64,000 nucleotides of DNA from NCBI RefSeq assembly GCF_036850765.1, contig NC_089493.1:192590706-192654705 (forward strand). The letters are read 5' to 3'. The position numbers and the translations under genes were made by a program. The notes beneath the pieces were generated by a model. It made no database searches. It saw only the letters and a list, made by a program, of their open reading frames with translations, and was not told the origin of the DNA. Source of the stretch: Saccopteryx bilineata (Eukaryota; Chordata; Mammalia; Chiroptera; Emballonuridae). This document shows, piece after piece, positions 10,995 through 23,039 of the stretch (position 1 is its first letter; every line of letters starts with the position of its first letter).

Positions 10995-11130
10995 AAAGGG
11001 AAAGGGAGGGGAGGGAAGGAAGGAAGGAAGGAAGGAAGGAAGGAAGGAAGGAAGGAAGGAAGGAAGGAAAGGGAGAAAGAAAGAAAGAAAGAAAAAGAAA
11101 AAGAAAGAGAAAAAAGGAAAGAAAAGAAAG
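10629..11130 (+). repeat. 500-bp purine tetranucleotide array, (GGAA)n/(GGGA)n/(GAAA)n
   Basis: Blocks of GGAA (10629-10694), GGGA (about 10695-10763) and mixed GAAA/GGAA units follow one another. The plus strand is almost entirely purine, with only isolated cytosines near 10879-10884. Long open frames (poly KEGR on plus, poly LPSF on minus) are artefacts of the repeat. Confidence 0.97.
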
Positions 11131-11299
11131 TTCTGTACTGGGAGAAATAAGTTTGAGGAAGAAGTCTGAACTCTGACATTTAATGTCTCTGGGCCTCAGT
11201 TTCCCCATCTGTATACGAGAGGTCTGGATGCCAGGAGGAGCCAACATGAGGGTGGAAAACCACTTTCTCTTGCTTTCTTGTGGGGCCAGTCACATAGAT

Positions 11300-11880
11300 G
11301 GGCCTCATTTGGCTCAGTTCAGTTTATTTCATCTCCATTCAGATCAACAGCCCTGACCCGAGTCCCTTTGATGCGCCAGGCTTGTGTTGGGTCAGCAGCT
11401 TCAGAAAGAGGCAGAAAAGTTTTGGTCCCTGCCCCACAGCACCCAGAGCTACCACGAGGGAAATGAATAGACTGTTAACTTGGGGGTTCCAGGAGATATT
11501 TACTGAGCCCTGGGTTGAGAAAAGCTTCCTGGAGCAGGAGTGTCTGGACCTGAGGATGAGGAGGAGCTGGATACCCCGGGGAAGGGGGCCAGCATGGGCA
11601 AAGGCTCAGCAGTGAGCAGTGAGACGAACCAGGGCGCAGTGCCAGGAGCCAACTAAGTCAGGGGCAGGCTCGGGTGCGGACAGCCGCAGAGGTCTGCGGG
11701 GGCCAGATGAGCAGGGGCTTTGCAAAGACATGAAGGCACCGGGCTTCCTTCCAGGCAGGGAGAATGTTTGCATCAGAGCGCTGACAAGGTCAGGTTTGCG
11801 TCTTTGGAAGAGCACTGTGGCTGCAGGGAGGATGCTGAGGGCGGGTTGGAGGGAGAGAGGCCAGCGAGGAGGCCAGTGGG
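11300..11880 (-). mobile_element. Probable L2 relics (antisense)
   Basis: GATATTTACTGAGCCCTGG (11494 onward) and AGCTTCCTGGAGCAGGAG resemble the antisense L2 3' region, decayed. Evidence is by phrase resemblance only. Confidence 0.4.
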
Positions 11881-11888
11881 AGGGACAG

Positions 11889-11945
11889 AGAGGAGGAGGA
11901 GGAGGAGGAGGAGGAGGAGGAGGAGGAGGAGGAGGAGGAGGAGGA
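11889..11945 (+). repeat. (GGA)n trinucleotide repeat
   Basis: About nineteen uninterrupted GGA units. In-frame poly-Gly, poly-Arg or poly-Glu products are artefacts. Confidence 0.97.
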
Positions 11946-13057
11946 AGGCGATGAGGGTGGCAGTTGGTGTCCTGCTCAGCGAGGGCGTGGGAGATCAGCT
12001 CTGGAGGGAGGCAGACAGTCCGGAAAATGGGGTGGCCGTGGGCATCTGGGGGGGGATGGCTGTCTGAAGCTCAGGAGGGTGGACTAAATGGCAGACAGGT
12101 TTATTCGTTCACTGTCGTGTGTCCACTCTGGGCCAGGCTTGTGCTGGACCCAGCGGTGAATGGAGTGTACCGAGATCGCTGCCCTCAGGAAGCCTGAGCA
12201 CTGATGAGGGAGAGAAGCAGTGAGGAGCAGAGAGGTCTGAGAGGTCTGTGGGAGGGGCTGGGGAGGGATGGGAGCAGAGGTCGGGGCTGCCAAGATGGGG
12301 GGGAGCCGTGGCGATTGGACTGGGGTGACCAGGGAAGACCTTCCAAGAAGGGGGCGTGTGAAACACCTATTCCTCCATCCTTGCTTCGAACCCTCCGTTC
12401 ATTCCTGAATGCCGCTAGTGTGTCCAGGGGCAGACTCCAGAAAGGGCCGCTGAGGAGGCTGCTGCAGAACGTACCCTGGGACCCGGAGGGGACACCTGTC
12501 TGCTGAGGGTGAGGCTAAGGAGGAGAAGGGGACCAGGCCCCTGCTCGGGAAAGGGGACAGAATACAGAACCTCTGAAGTCGCCAGCAACCCCCACCGGCT
12601 GGCTCTTGGGAATCGCCCACGACTACAGAAAGAAAAGCAGGACAACTTAGGATTTTTTCCATTTATAAATCAGGGCTTCTTTTAAACTTCATTTCAAAGG
12701 CCCATGGTGCGTTGTTCCCCAGGGCGTCAGCCTCTGCTCACTGTCCTGTCCCCTCACCGTGGCGTGCCTGGCCTCTCCCTTCCAGCGTTCTTAGAATGGC
12801 TGTGTGCAAGCCTGCCCTCCCCCCACCCCCCACCTCCGCCCAGCGAGCAGGCTGGAATGCAAGATCAAGATCGTGAAGCCATCACCAAGAAAGCATCTGC
12901 TGATTCCAGAGCTCAGGCCTAGCTGCCAGCCCCTGCTGTACCTCTGGCCCACCTCACTTCTCTAGGCCTCTCCTTTCCTCTCTGTAAAATGGGTCCAAGA
13001 CTCCACACCCACCTGCCTCAGAAGGTGGCTGGGGGCAGGGGCATGGTTTGGAGTAGC
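11946..13057. other. Intergenic, no gene recognised
   Basis: Moderately GC-rich sequence with faint MIR-like traces (about 12100-12190 and 12935-12998). Open frames lack domains. Confidence 0.5.
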
Positions 13058-13069
13058 ACAGATGTTATC

Positions 13070-13477
13070 TATCTATCTATTTATTTATTTATTTATTTAT
13101 TATTATTTTTTTTTGGTATTTCTCTGAAGCTGGAAACGGGGAGAGACAGTCAGACAGACTCCCACATGCGCCCGACCGGGATCCACCTGGCACGCCCACC
13201 AGGGGGCGATGATCTGCCCCTCCGGGGCATCGCTCTGTTGAGACCAGAGCCACTCTAGTGCCTGGGGCAGAGGCCAAGGAGCCATCCCCAGCGCCCGGGC
13301 CATCTTTGCTCCAATGGAGCCTCGGCTGCGGGAGGGGAAGAGAGAGACAGAGAGGAAGGAGAGGGGGAGGGGTGGAGAAGCAGATGGGCGCTTCTCCTGT
13401 GTGCCCTGGCCGGGAATCGAACCCGGGACTTCTGCACGCCAGGCCGACACTCTACCACTGAGCCAACCGGCCAGGGC
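13070..13477 (-). mobile_element. Bat tRNA-derived SINE, full length, reverse
   Basis: Reading on the minus strand, GGCCCTGGCCGGTTGGCTCA (box A region) ends at 13477 and GGTTCGATTCCCGGCC (box B region) follows. A perfect 12-bp target duplication CACAGATGTTAT lies at 13058-13069 and 13478-13489. The tail has evolved into a TATC/TTTA microsatellite (13070-13111). The element is close to the copies at 19782 and 33837. Confidence 0.95.
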
Positions 13478-13489
13478 CACAGATGTTAT

Positions 13490-16400
13490 TTAAACACCTA
13501 CTACAGCCCACCCTCATGGGGGCTTGTGGTCTGTGGAGGAGACAGGTGTTAGATAAGCCCCAGGCTGGGATCTGCAGACAGACAGAGACACAGGGGACAC
13601 AGACATCCGGAAGCCATTCACACTGCCTGGAGATGGAGTCTAAGGGCTCTGCCCCTGGAGAGGAGCCTGGCAGTGCAGAGGCTGAGTGTGAGCCCCAGCC
13701 ATCACCCGTGTTTGGAAAGTGGGATTTACTACCGTTCAGCCACGGTGAGGGCAGCCCATCAGGAGGTGACTGCGAGGAAAAGTCATCACTGAGACCGCTT
13801 TGGCACCGGCGTTCAAGGCTGGGGCAACCCTTGGGTTCTGAAGCTCTCCAGTAGCCAGGTCCTCCGTGGGCAAGGGAAGATGCAGGTGTCAGGCGGAGAG
13901 GACACTCTGGGCACGGGGAACGGTTAGATTATCAACCTGCCTCTTTTTTTTTTTTTAAGTTTAATATGTCTTGGAGGCGTTTTCCTGTCAGAGACCTGTT
14001 TCCATCTTTTAATACCTACATAACATCCCCTATAAGACTGTATCTCATTTACTGCTCCCTCGTGATGGACACTCAGACTATTTCTTTTCTTGGGCTGCAC
14101 TGAGCACTTCTTTATTTTAGGGCAGGGGAGGGGTCTGAGCAGGTCCTGCCCAGTCCCCTGGGCAGGTATCTATGAGAAACCTCCTAGCCTCTGGCTGGTG
14201 CCTCCTTGGTGGCAAAGAGAGAGCTTCCTACTGAGTTCTAGCCCAAGCTCTGTCTCTGATTTGCTGTGCCACCTTAGGGCAAGTGGCAGCTTCTCTGGGC
14301 CTCCTTTCCTTTGCCTGCAGAAAGCAAGGCTGGGACTTAGATCCCCGGCACTTGGCTTCCCCCCCCCCCAGTCACCACCCTCACCCTGTTGCCAGGTGCA
14401 TTGCACTGAACACATTTTGCCATGCCAACCCAAGCACAGGAACTTTGCTCTCGTTTCATGACCTCCTCTACCTTTCCCAGAAATCTTGAGACAGAGACTC
14501 AGCGGGGAGACTATGGTCTGACTAGAGGCTCAGAGAGGGTGAGTGACTGGCCCACGGACTCCCAGCAGGTGTGCCGGGCTGTCAGCCAGAGCCGGGCTGG
14601 GATCCCCGGGCTGCAGCCTTCTGGGCAAGCGACCTCAGGCAGGGGACATCGCTTCGCTCAACCTCAGTGTCCTCCTCCATAACGACAGGATGGTCCCTGT
14701 CCTGGGAAGTCTGTGTCTGCCCCCTCTACCCCAGGCTGCTCTGAGTGCAGAGTCTGACCCCAGTGCATACGGCCCAGACCTCTGCACCCTCTAACTTCGG
14801 GTTGGCGTGGCTGATAGGTGGCTCAGATGGTGCTTAGAGAGGGGGCAGAAAGGCTGGGTATTTATCTCCCTGGCTCTCCGCTGTAGGTGGGCAGGGGTGT
14901 GCAGCTGCGTCCTATAGCAAGACTGAAGCGCAGATTTGCGCCCCGCCCCTGCCTTGCCTTGCCAGGTCTCCAGAGGTGACAGCTCCCCACTGTTGGCAGG
15001 GGCCACCCTTCAATCTCCCCTTTGCTGTGCCCCTGACTGGTTCGGTGACCCCTTCCCCCAGGGTTATGAAGAGGATTGAATCAGAGCATGACACGCAGCG
15101 GTCAGTCCCGTGGATCGTGGCAATGGTATCACGATTCTGAGTTCACTAAACTCCACTGACTCATATACACTCAGTGGCTGGATTTTAGGACGTGTAAATT
15201 CTATGTCAATAACGCTTGTGGGAGAATGAGTCTAGTGCGAGTCTATATGTTTAAGAAAAAGGCCCTATGTGTGTTTGCCTGTCTAGGTATTAAATCTCTC
15301 TGGAAAGGTGTTGCCAACACACTGTCCACTACGGATGCTCTAAGGAGCGGCCCGGGACGGGACACCGAGGGAAACGTCCTGCCCACTGTACATGGCAGCG
15401 TGTCAAGCTCTGCCACCTGTGTTGCTTTCATGATAAAAACAAAAAGGTGCGCTGCCCGCCCTGTGTCCCGCTGTCTTGGGCTGGCCTGGCCCTCGGTGAG
15501 GGTGTGGTGCGGTGAGGGCCGGTGTGGAGGGTCCTAAGGTCCCCAGATGCTGCAGCCTGCCTACATCAGTTCATGGGAATATCGCTGTCCACAAGGACAG
15601 GTCAAGGAGTCCTCCTCCCTGAGCCTGAAATGGATTTCCTGTTAAAAACCTAGCAATGCCACTATTTTTGGCTGCCTGGCCTGCCAGAGACGGGTCCGAG
15701 AGCTGACTGGGGTGCCCACCACCCCAGGGACCATAGTCAGAGAAGCTCCTGCCTCAGGTCCAAGCAGCCAAGGTGCCCCGGCCCACGGAGTGGGATTTCA
15801 GGGGCTCTTCTTGTGAACCCCAAAGCAGGGCTGGTCTGTACCCCAAGGGCTGGAGTCCCAGAGCAAGCAATTCTGGGACCATACTTTGTGCCAAACATGC
15901 TGGTCTCTCCCAACAACCCAGTCTATCAGGGGTTGTCATCATCTCATAGGTGGGGAAACTGAGGCTCAGAGTCAGAAGTGACCCACCAAAGATCCCATAC
16001 TTGGAGCTAGGTCTCAACCTCACGTCTGTGCCTAACCCTCCTAGACCACACCCATCATATGAAATACAAGTGACAAAACCCCAATTCAAGCAGCTGAGGC
16101 AGACCAGCCTGGTGACACAGAGACCCCCCTTCCCAGCCCTAAGGGTCGCAGGTGGGGGAGGGACAAACGGACTTTCCTGCCTCCTGCTGGCTCCGTGGAG
16201 AACACTAAAAGCAGGAAGGGACAGGGAGGTGGACAGGCAGGCCCTGGCCCAGTGGCCATTGGGGTCCAGCCGGGCAGGGCTGTTTCCATGAACAGTTCGC
16301 CACTGCTCCTGAAAACAACCGCAGTGTGTGCCTTGTTGGCCTCACACCGCAGATGCTTAGGATAAACCCTCATAAATCTCTGTCCAGGGCCGCTAGAAAA

Positions 16401-17228
16401 ATGCTGAAAATCGGAGGAACGGGGGCGATGGCCAGGCTCACAGTCCCCTCCACCTTCCCTGCTCCCTCCCTCCCCCCCTCTCTATCTCTCTGTCTCTCTT
16501 GGTTTTTACTCTACCTCTGTTTCTTTCTCTGTCCACATCTCTTTAGAGTATACCGTCTGCGTTCAGTCTATTTCTGAGAGCCCCTTGGCGGTCTGTCCCT
16601 CCCGTTTCTGCCTTCCTCAGCTCTTTCCCCCCAATTATTAAGCTGAGAGAGAGGCCCCAGCCTACCAAACGCCCACAGAGCACATATTTTAATGTGGCTT
16701 CACAGTCTTCCAGAAAAACAGATGCACCATCTACGACATTCTTCCTGCTCCCTGGAACAGCAATTATAGAGAGCGACTTGGGGGAGGGGAGCACGGGGTG
16801 CGGGGGGAAGGGGGCATCGGGAGAGGTGGGGGGGAGGGAAGACAAGAAGTCGGGGCTGCTCCTCTCAGCAAAGACAGCCCACGGTGTGGTGCGGGAGGGA
16901 GGGAGGCGCGTGTGTGAGCATCCAGTGCCGTGACATCTTTCTCCTCTGGGTGTCAGCTTGGGGAAGATGGCTAGAGTGACAGTGGCTCAATGGGCAAAGC
17001 CTGGCATTGGAAAGGCAGTCAGGGGAACAGCAGGTGGTCCAGGGGCTGGGCCAGAGGGACATTATAGGAGCATAAGATCCTAAGTCCTGCATTCAGAGTT
17101 CTGCTACGTGAACCAGTATGGACTCGGGCAACTTCAAGCCACTCACTCATGCTTTGCTTCATTCCCTAACTCACTTCATTCATTCATTCATTCATTCATT
17201 CATTCATTCATTCATACTGTGTTTTGAA
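13490..17228. other. Intergenic, no gene recognised
   Basis: Mostly unassigned sequence. Short traces: a poly-T and AT-rich LINE-like patch at 13940-14095, an L1 3'-end-like patch at 15135-15215 (TTTTAGGACGTGTAAATTC), and an (ATTC)n repeat at 17176-17216. None of the open frames shows a domain or splice support. Confidence 0.55.
17176..17216 (+). repeat. (CATT)n microsatellite
   Basis: About ten CATT units, next to hAT copy 4; possibly expanded from an L2 3' end. Confidence 0.9.
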
Positions 17229-17236
17229 GCCCTAGG

Positions 17237-17429
17237 CAGGCATCCCCAAACTACGGGCCTGCGGGCCACATGCGGCCCCCTGAGGCCATTTATGCGGCCC
17301 CCACCGCACTTCTGGAAGGGGCACCTCTTTCCTTGGTGGTCAGTGTAATGGGGTACTGTATGTGGCAGCCCTCCAATGGTCTGAGGGACAGTGAACTGGC
17401 CCCTTGTGTAAAAAGTTTGGGGACCCCTG
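17237..17429 (+). mobile_element. Non-autonomous hAT MITE, copy 4, internally deleted (193 bp)
   Basis: Both ends match copies 1-3 (CAGGCATCCCCAAACTACGG at left, AAAGTTTGGGGACCCCTG at right), but the AT-rich core present in the others is missing. Flanking 8-mers GCCCTAGG and CACCTAGT agree at only five of eight positions, so the duplication has decayed. Confidence 0.85.
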
Positions 17430-19766
17430 CACCTAGTGTATACAAGGTCTATGGATAAACAATTACAGAACAACAGGAGGGTGTGTGAACCAGGGGGCTC
17501 GGGGATCCTGGCAGGCCTCCCAGAGAGGAGACAGCCCCAGTCTGAAGGACAGGAAGGATTTGGGTGAACAAGGTGGGAGGGAGACGGGTGTATTAGCAGG
17601 GTCGTGGTGTGACAGGGGGACTGCAACTTACAAATGGGGACAACAAGGATACCTAACAGGACAAGGACTGCGAGGTGGCACAGGGTGGCAGAGGGTCTCC
17701 AAGGAGGCCAGAAAGGCTGCCCAAGTCCCAATATCATACCAACGTCACTGTCGACCAGGGCTCAACCTCAGACCCAACAGGGACGGGCAGAGGTCGGGGG
17801 CATGTGAGGCAGGCCAGGCAACAGGGACCAGCTCAACTCAAGGACTTGTGCCCCTCAGAAGAGGGCACCGGTGGCTGCCACGTGGGACTGGGGGGCAGAG
17901 TTGCCCGAATGTCTGATTTTTTTTTCATGAGAAAATACAAAATCTGTCATCTGTGTGCCCAGAAAGAAGGGGATGACACGGAGGTTGGTGAGAGAGCCCA
18001 TTAGTCTGGGGAACTTGGCCACTCCTGGGAATCAGCGTGGACAGAGCAGCCAGAGGCAGCTCTGGGACCGCCGATGGCCCCCTCCCTGCCGCCACCCCGT
18101 TTGTCCACTCCTCCCGGCCATCCTCACTGCTCTCTGTGGTATTCGAGCCCAGGAAATGTATTCATTGGTCCCTGACCTTTCCCACATGGAATTGTTTTTA
18201 GGTTCACGGACATTTGAGAGAGCAGAGACCTCTCGGTTCAGCGCGTCCTCTCTGTGGCTAAGGCAGGGGACCCTCTCTGAGTCCTTTGCCTTTCTAATAT
18301 TTTACCAAGTCACCCCCACAGCTTAGAATGTATGCCGGGGGAGGGGAGGATTGAGAAGAGGTGGTCTCCACTCTCAGGGAACCCCCCCCCCCCCGCCACC
18401 ACCACCCAATCTCACAAAGGAGACAAAAGTAGCCACATGCAAGCAGACACTTCTCATACAAGACACCAGCTCTCTCACTGGAAAGATGAAAGCCAGTTTC
18501 CAAGGACACATAAGTTAGAGCAAGCCGCTCACATAAATAGTAGGGTGAGTGAAGAAACCAATGACAAAGTTGGGGCATGAATGGAGTCGGGAATAAAGCC
18601 TACTCACTAGAAAGCACCGATGTCCTAGACGTTTGCTCTGGTTGGGTTGCAAGACCAGTGTTGAGCTTTCCTAGCCGTCCGTGTGGAAAGGGGAAGTTGT
18701 CAGATCACAATGATCATGCCATGTGAACAAATGAGTTAGCCAGGAGAATTGTAAATGACAGCTGGCGTCTAGTGGGTGTTTACTATTCCTTATATACCTG
18801 TACGAGGAAGGCACTATATTATTATCCTCATTAGCGGGTTAGGAATAAAAGCTCACAACCTGCCCCATGGTTACACGCCCCGGTGGAACAAGGATGGGAA
18901 TACAGACCATCAAAAGCCAGCGCCTCGGCTCTAATCCATCTCATGGTTTCTAAGAGAAGAACCCCTCCCAACGGTTGTCCCGAGCGCGGGCACTGTGTAG
19001 GGACCAGCGTTCTTGCAGTGGACACAGGAGAGGTCTCATGTTCTAACCCATCCCTAAACACGGCTCTGCTTTTCTGCCAACATGCACTTCAGGTCTACAG
19101 CCCGACTTCCTACGGTGAGCCTTCATTCATTCCCAACTGGCTGCCACCTGGCTGCCTCCAGGAGAGACTGCAGACTCTCTGGAAAGGAAGGTGGACAATC
19201 TGTCCTTTAAGCAAGCCTTACTCAATACTGCGTCTGTCACGGAGCCTTGGCTAAATATCGCCTGGCTCATTTCAACAAATGTAGCCTGAGGTGGGCAGGC
19301 GGCCGGGCACGATGCTCCGCGCCAGCCCCAAACTGCCGTGAACACGGCCCAAAGGAACCCACCCTCACGAACTTATGGTATTTCAGAAGAGACAAACACT
19401 CCGTGAAAACACGCATCCTATCTCATATCACGCTAAGCCCTGTGAGGGGAGCCTGAATGAAGGGAACGTGTAACTGCGGTTGGGGTGGCGCGGTGCCGGT
19501 TCCCTCGGGGGAAACACCACTTCATCTGGAAACAGACTGAGGGGAAGGAAGGAACTGGCCAGGTAAAGAGGCGGGGGAAGCCCTCGAGGCCAAGGGACCT
19601 GCGTGGGCAGAGGTCCTGGGTGGGGAAATAGCTCGCGGTATTCGCTCCAAGAACTGCAAACGGACTGAGGTGCTGGGACAAGGTCGGTGAGAGGGAAAGG
19701 AAGGCGGTACCAGATAAAATCGGAGAGAGGGGCAGGGTCCGTTAGGAAGGTCAGGGGAGGGAGGTT
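17430..19766. other. Intergenic, no gene recognised
   Basis: An antisense MIR relic is likely at about 18765-18915. A run of C near 18380-18394 is low complexity. The rest looks unique. Confidence 0.5.
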
Positions 19767-19781
19767 TGGTGTTTCTTTTTT

Positions 19782-20178
19782 TTCTTTTTTTTTTTGTATT
19801 TTTCTGAAGCTGGAAACAGGGAGAGACAGTCAGACAGACTCCCGCATGCGCCCCACCGGGATCCACCCGGCACGCCCACCAGGGGCGAAGCTCTGCCCAC
19901 CATGGGGCGATGCTCTGCCCCTCCGGGGCGTCGCTCTGCTGAGACCAGAGCCACTCTAGCGCCTGAGGCAGAGGCTAAGGAGCCATCCCCAGCGCCCGGG
20001 CCATCTTTGCTCCAATGGAGCCTCGCTGTGGGAGAGGAAGAGAGAGACAGAGAGGAAGGAGAGGGGGAGGGGTGGAGAAGCAGATGGGCGCTTCTCCTGT
20101 ATGCCCTGGCCGGGAATCAAACCCGGGACTTCTGCACGCCAGGCCGATGCTCTACCACTGAGCCAACCGGCCAGGGCC
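19782..20178 (-). mobile_element. Bat tRNA-derived SINE, full length, reverse
   Basis: Target duplication TGGTGTTTCTTTTTT at 19767-19781 and 20179-20193. Internal segments match the copies at 13070 and 33837, including the CCAATGGAGCCTCG and GGGAGAGACAGTCAGACAGA blocks. Poly-T at the left is the tail. Confidence 0.95.
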
Positions 20179-20686
20179 TGGTGTTTCTTTTTTAATTGGC
20201 TTGAAATGAGACTCCTTGGCAAGTGCCTGATTTCTGGGATTCTGGCTGGTGGCTGAGTGTGGACATAAGCAATCAGTGTGTTGGGTGAATGGCAGGAGGA
20301 TGGGTGAGTGGGTCAGTGGGTGGATGAGAAGCCGTGTTCTGGCAGACTCGAGAAGCCATCTTGGGCAGGACACATTGGCTATGGCAGAGACAGGATGCAG
20401 GAGCCCCATTAGGATACTTTTGTCCTCAGTCAATCAAAGCCAGAAAGGACCTGGTGGAAGAAGCCTCTTGAAGAAGACTTCAGCTCTGCTCTGGGAGAAG
20501 TCATTGTGTTTGGTCAAATGCAGGCACCAGGTTCAAAGAATTCAAAGGGGGTCCAATCCACTCCAAAGAAGGTTTTTGAGCTGGACATCATGTGAGGTCT
20601 ATGGTGAACTTCCTGATCAGAGCAGAGGGCCTAGAGGAAGCTATTGTATGTTCATATAGAACACTGTGGTTTACAAAGCACTTTAA

Positions 20687-21059
20687 GCCCTGGCTGGTTG
20701 GCTCAGCGGTAGAGCGTTGGCCCAGCATGTGGAAGTCCAGGGTTTGAGTCCCAATTAGGGCACATAGGAGAAGTGACCATCTGCTTCTCCACCCCTCCCC
20801 TTCTCTCTCTCTTTCTTCTCCTGCCATAGCCATGGCTTGAATAGTTCAAGCACGTTGGCCCTGGGCACTGAGGATAGCTCCATGGCCTTGCCTCAGGTGC
20901 TGAAATAGCTCAGTTGCCAAGCATCGGAGCAGCTGCCTCAGATGGGTAGAGCATTGTCCTGTAGGAGGCTTGCCTGGTAGATCCTGGTCGGGGCACATGC
21001 TGGAATCTGTTTCTCCGCCTCCCCGCCTCCCTGCCTCTCACTTAATAAAATTTTTTTAA
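20687..21059 (+). mobile_element. Bat tRNA-derived SINE, older copy
   Basis: Starts GCCCTGGCTGGTTGGCTCAG with box B GGGTTTGAGTCCC. Ends in an AATAAAATTTTTTTAAA tail. Target duplication AAAGCACTTTAA at 20675-20686 and 21060-21071. More diverged than the reverse copies. Confidence 0.92.
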
Positions 21060-21084
21060 AAAGCACTTTAACAGTGTGATAACA

Positions 21085-21298
21085 ACAATGATGACTGTAA
21101 CTCCTTGCACACCAACTATGTGCCAGGCCCTGTGCTAAGCACTTAAAATACTTTATTCATTTAATTCTCACCATACTCTGTCATGGGCTATTCTATTGCC
21201 ACCCCAGCCCCCAGTCCCACTTTGTAGATGAGAGCACTGAGGCTCAGAGAGGTAACATGATTCACCCAAGGCCACACAGCGACCACTCCAGGACGCCT
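21085..21298 (-). mobile_element. MIR, nearly complete, antisense
   Basis: ACCAACTATGTGCCAGGC, CTGTGCTAAGCACTTAAAAT, GATGAGAGCACTGAGGCTCA and CCAAGGCCACACAGC follow in MIR order. It adjoins the SINE at 20687-21059. Confidence 0.8.
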
Positions 21299-23030
21299 CC
21301 TTTAATTTGTAAAGCACCTCTGATACTTCATAAAGCCCAACTTGACCTTCCCTAAGCACAGGGGTTAGTCGGTATCGGTTCCCACAGCATGCTAAGCGAA
21401 TGCTCCAACATTTCCAGGTGTATTTGCCCGAGACAAAGGCAGGAGGGGAGTGGTGGTGTCGGGGGCGGGGACAACGTGAAGTTGAGCAACACAGCAAGGC
21501 GCCTTCTGGGAAAAGCTTTGATGCTGTTTGGTGGGTGAATAGATCTACTACTTGATCTCATGGATTCAGTAAAGCCATGCGCTAGAGCTAAGATTCTCAG
21601 ATTGCTCTTGGACACCGACAGTCCCTGGAGGCTTCATGAAGTGTTCTGAAAGTTGGCCAAATAAAATTTCAGTTGAGTATACATTTTTTTTTTAAAGTTA
21701 TTTGCCAAAACAATGCAAATGAAAACGGCAATGCGCTTACTCTAACCCTCTCTGTCAGATGGGTGAGATGCAGATGGGTGATAAGAGCCATTGTTGGCGG
21801 GGCCCGGTGAGACAGGCAGGCAGGGGGCGGAGCACAAACTGATAACATCTTTCTGGAGGACAATTTGCTCATCCAAAGCCTCCCGGAAATATTTTAACAG
21901 CCATTTCACTTTGGGGAATGTATTCCTCGCCAGATATTATTGGTGGGGTACGCTGTGCTCACTCCGTGACTTTAAACTTCGGACTTCAAGTTCCAGGAGC
22001 TTTAAGTTAGCCGTGGTGGGAATATTTACACCACGGGAAAGGGCAGACGCCCTGACGTGAGCTGTTGTATCTAATCATTGCAACCGTCCTGGGGAACGAT
22101 GTGTGTTTAGTAGCTGAGGAAACCGATGTGCAGGGGCACGAGGTCCGTGGCCCAGGTGTGTCTACAGATGCAGATTCTCGCGTATCTCTAACGAGAGGAT
22201 GCGCCTTCCTCTTAGACTTCAGGGACACCTGGCCTGGTGGTCATAGCTAAGTGATAACTGTCAGTCTTTGGAAATTCATTTTTTCTTCTCTTCCCCATTT
22301 TCTCCTTGGGTAGCAAGAGTAGTAGCATTCAAGGGAAGAAAGGTTGCTATGACCTCATTAAGACCACGACACAAGCACCAACAAGGGCCTTCTAGATTGG
22401 CCCACTCCTCCTTCGATGCACAGGTGAATGAGGAGGCCCATTCTCATCCCAACCTGCAGCCACCCAGGGCCCAGAGGGGTCCTGTGCCAGAGGTGAGGGC
22501 AAGGCAACTGTCACACAGCCCCTCCCACTGCCCGCCCCCTGCCTGTTACCTGCACTGGGCAGCCTCGCCCCAACTGCTGACGCCTGGACGACCCTACTCC
22601 TGACCCCACACACACACACCACTAGGGTTCAGGGACGGAGCAAGTGGGCAGGATAGCACACCTGGGCTCCAGAACCTGCAAAGACCTCTTCCTGCCTCGG
22701 CTGGGCCTTCAGCCCCAGGCCCAGCCTGTAGTAGGTGAGTGTGAGTCTCAGGGCTTGAAGCATAAGCCTGGCCTTTTGTCACCCCTGGTTCTCAGCCAAT
22801 CCTGGCTCAGGCCAGCCATCTGCCCAGAGCCAATAGTGGGAAGGGAGAAGGGACTTTGTATCAGCAGAGCCTAGTGCCAATCCTGGCTCTACCCCTTACT
22901 AGCTGTGCAACCCAGGCAGGTCACTTGACCTCTCTGTGTATCACCTTCCCATAGATCTTGGGCCCTGGAAAGGCCAACAGAGCACGGGGGGTTAAGGACA
23001 GTCATTAGCCTCGCTAACGCAGGGACTTCT
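21299..23030. other. Intergenic, no gene recognised
   Basis: Contains a POU octamer ATGCAAAT at 21713-21720 next to a poly-T, a short CA run near 22609-22619 and a sense MIR at about 22875-22965. No supportable gene. Confidence 0.5.
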
Positions 23031-23039
23031 GCTCCTGAC

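Noticed and set aside
10489..11247. Open frames of over 180 codons on both strands (KEGRKEGR-type and LPSFLPSF-type)
   Set aside because: They arise from a tetranucleotide array whose unit contains no stop codon; there is no domain or gene structure.
13103..13480. tRNA gene suspected from box A and box B like motifs
   Set aside because: The motifs belong to the tRNA-derived head of a SINE with poly-A tail and target duplications; no complete cloverleaf is expected.
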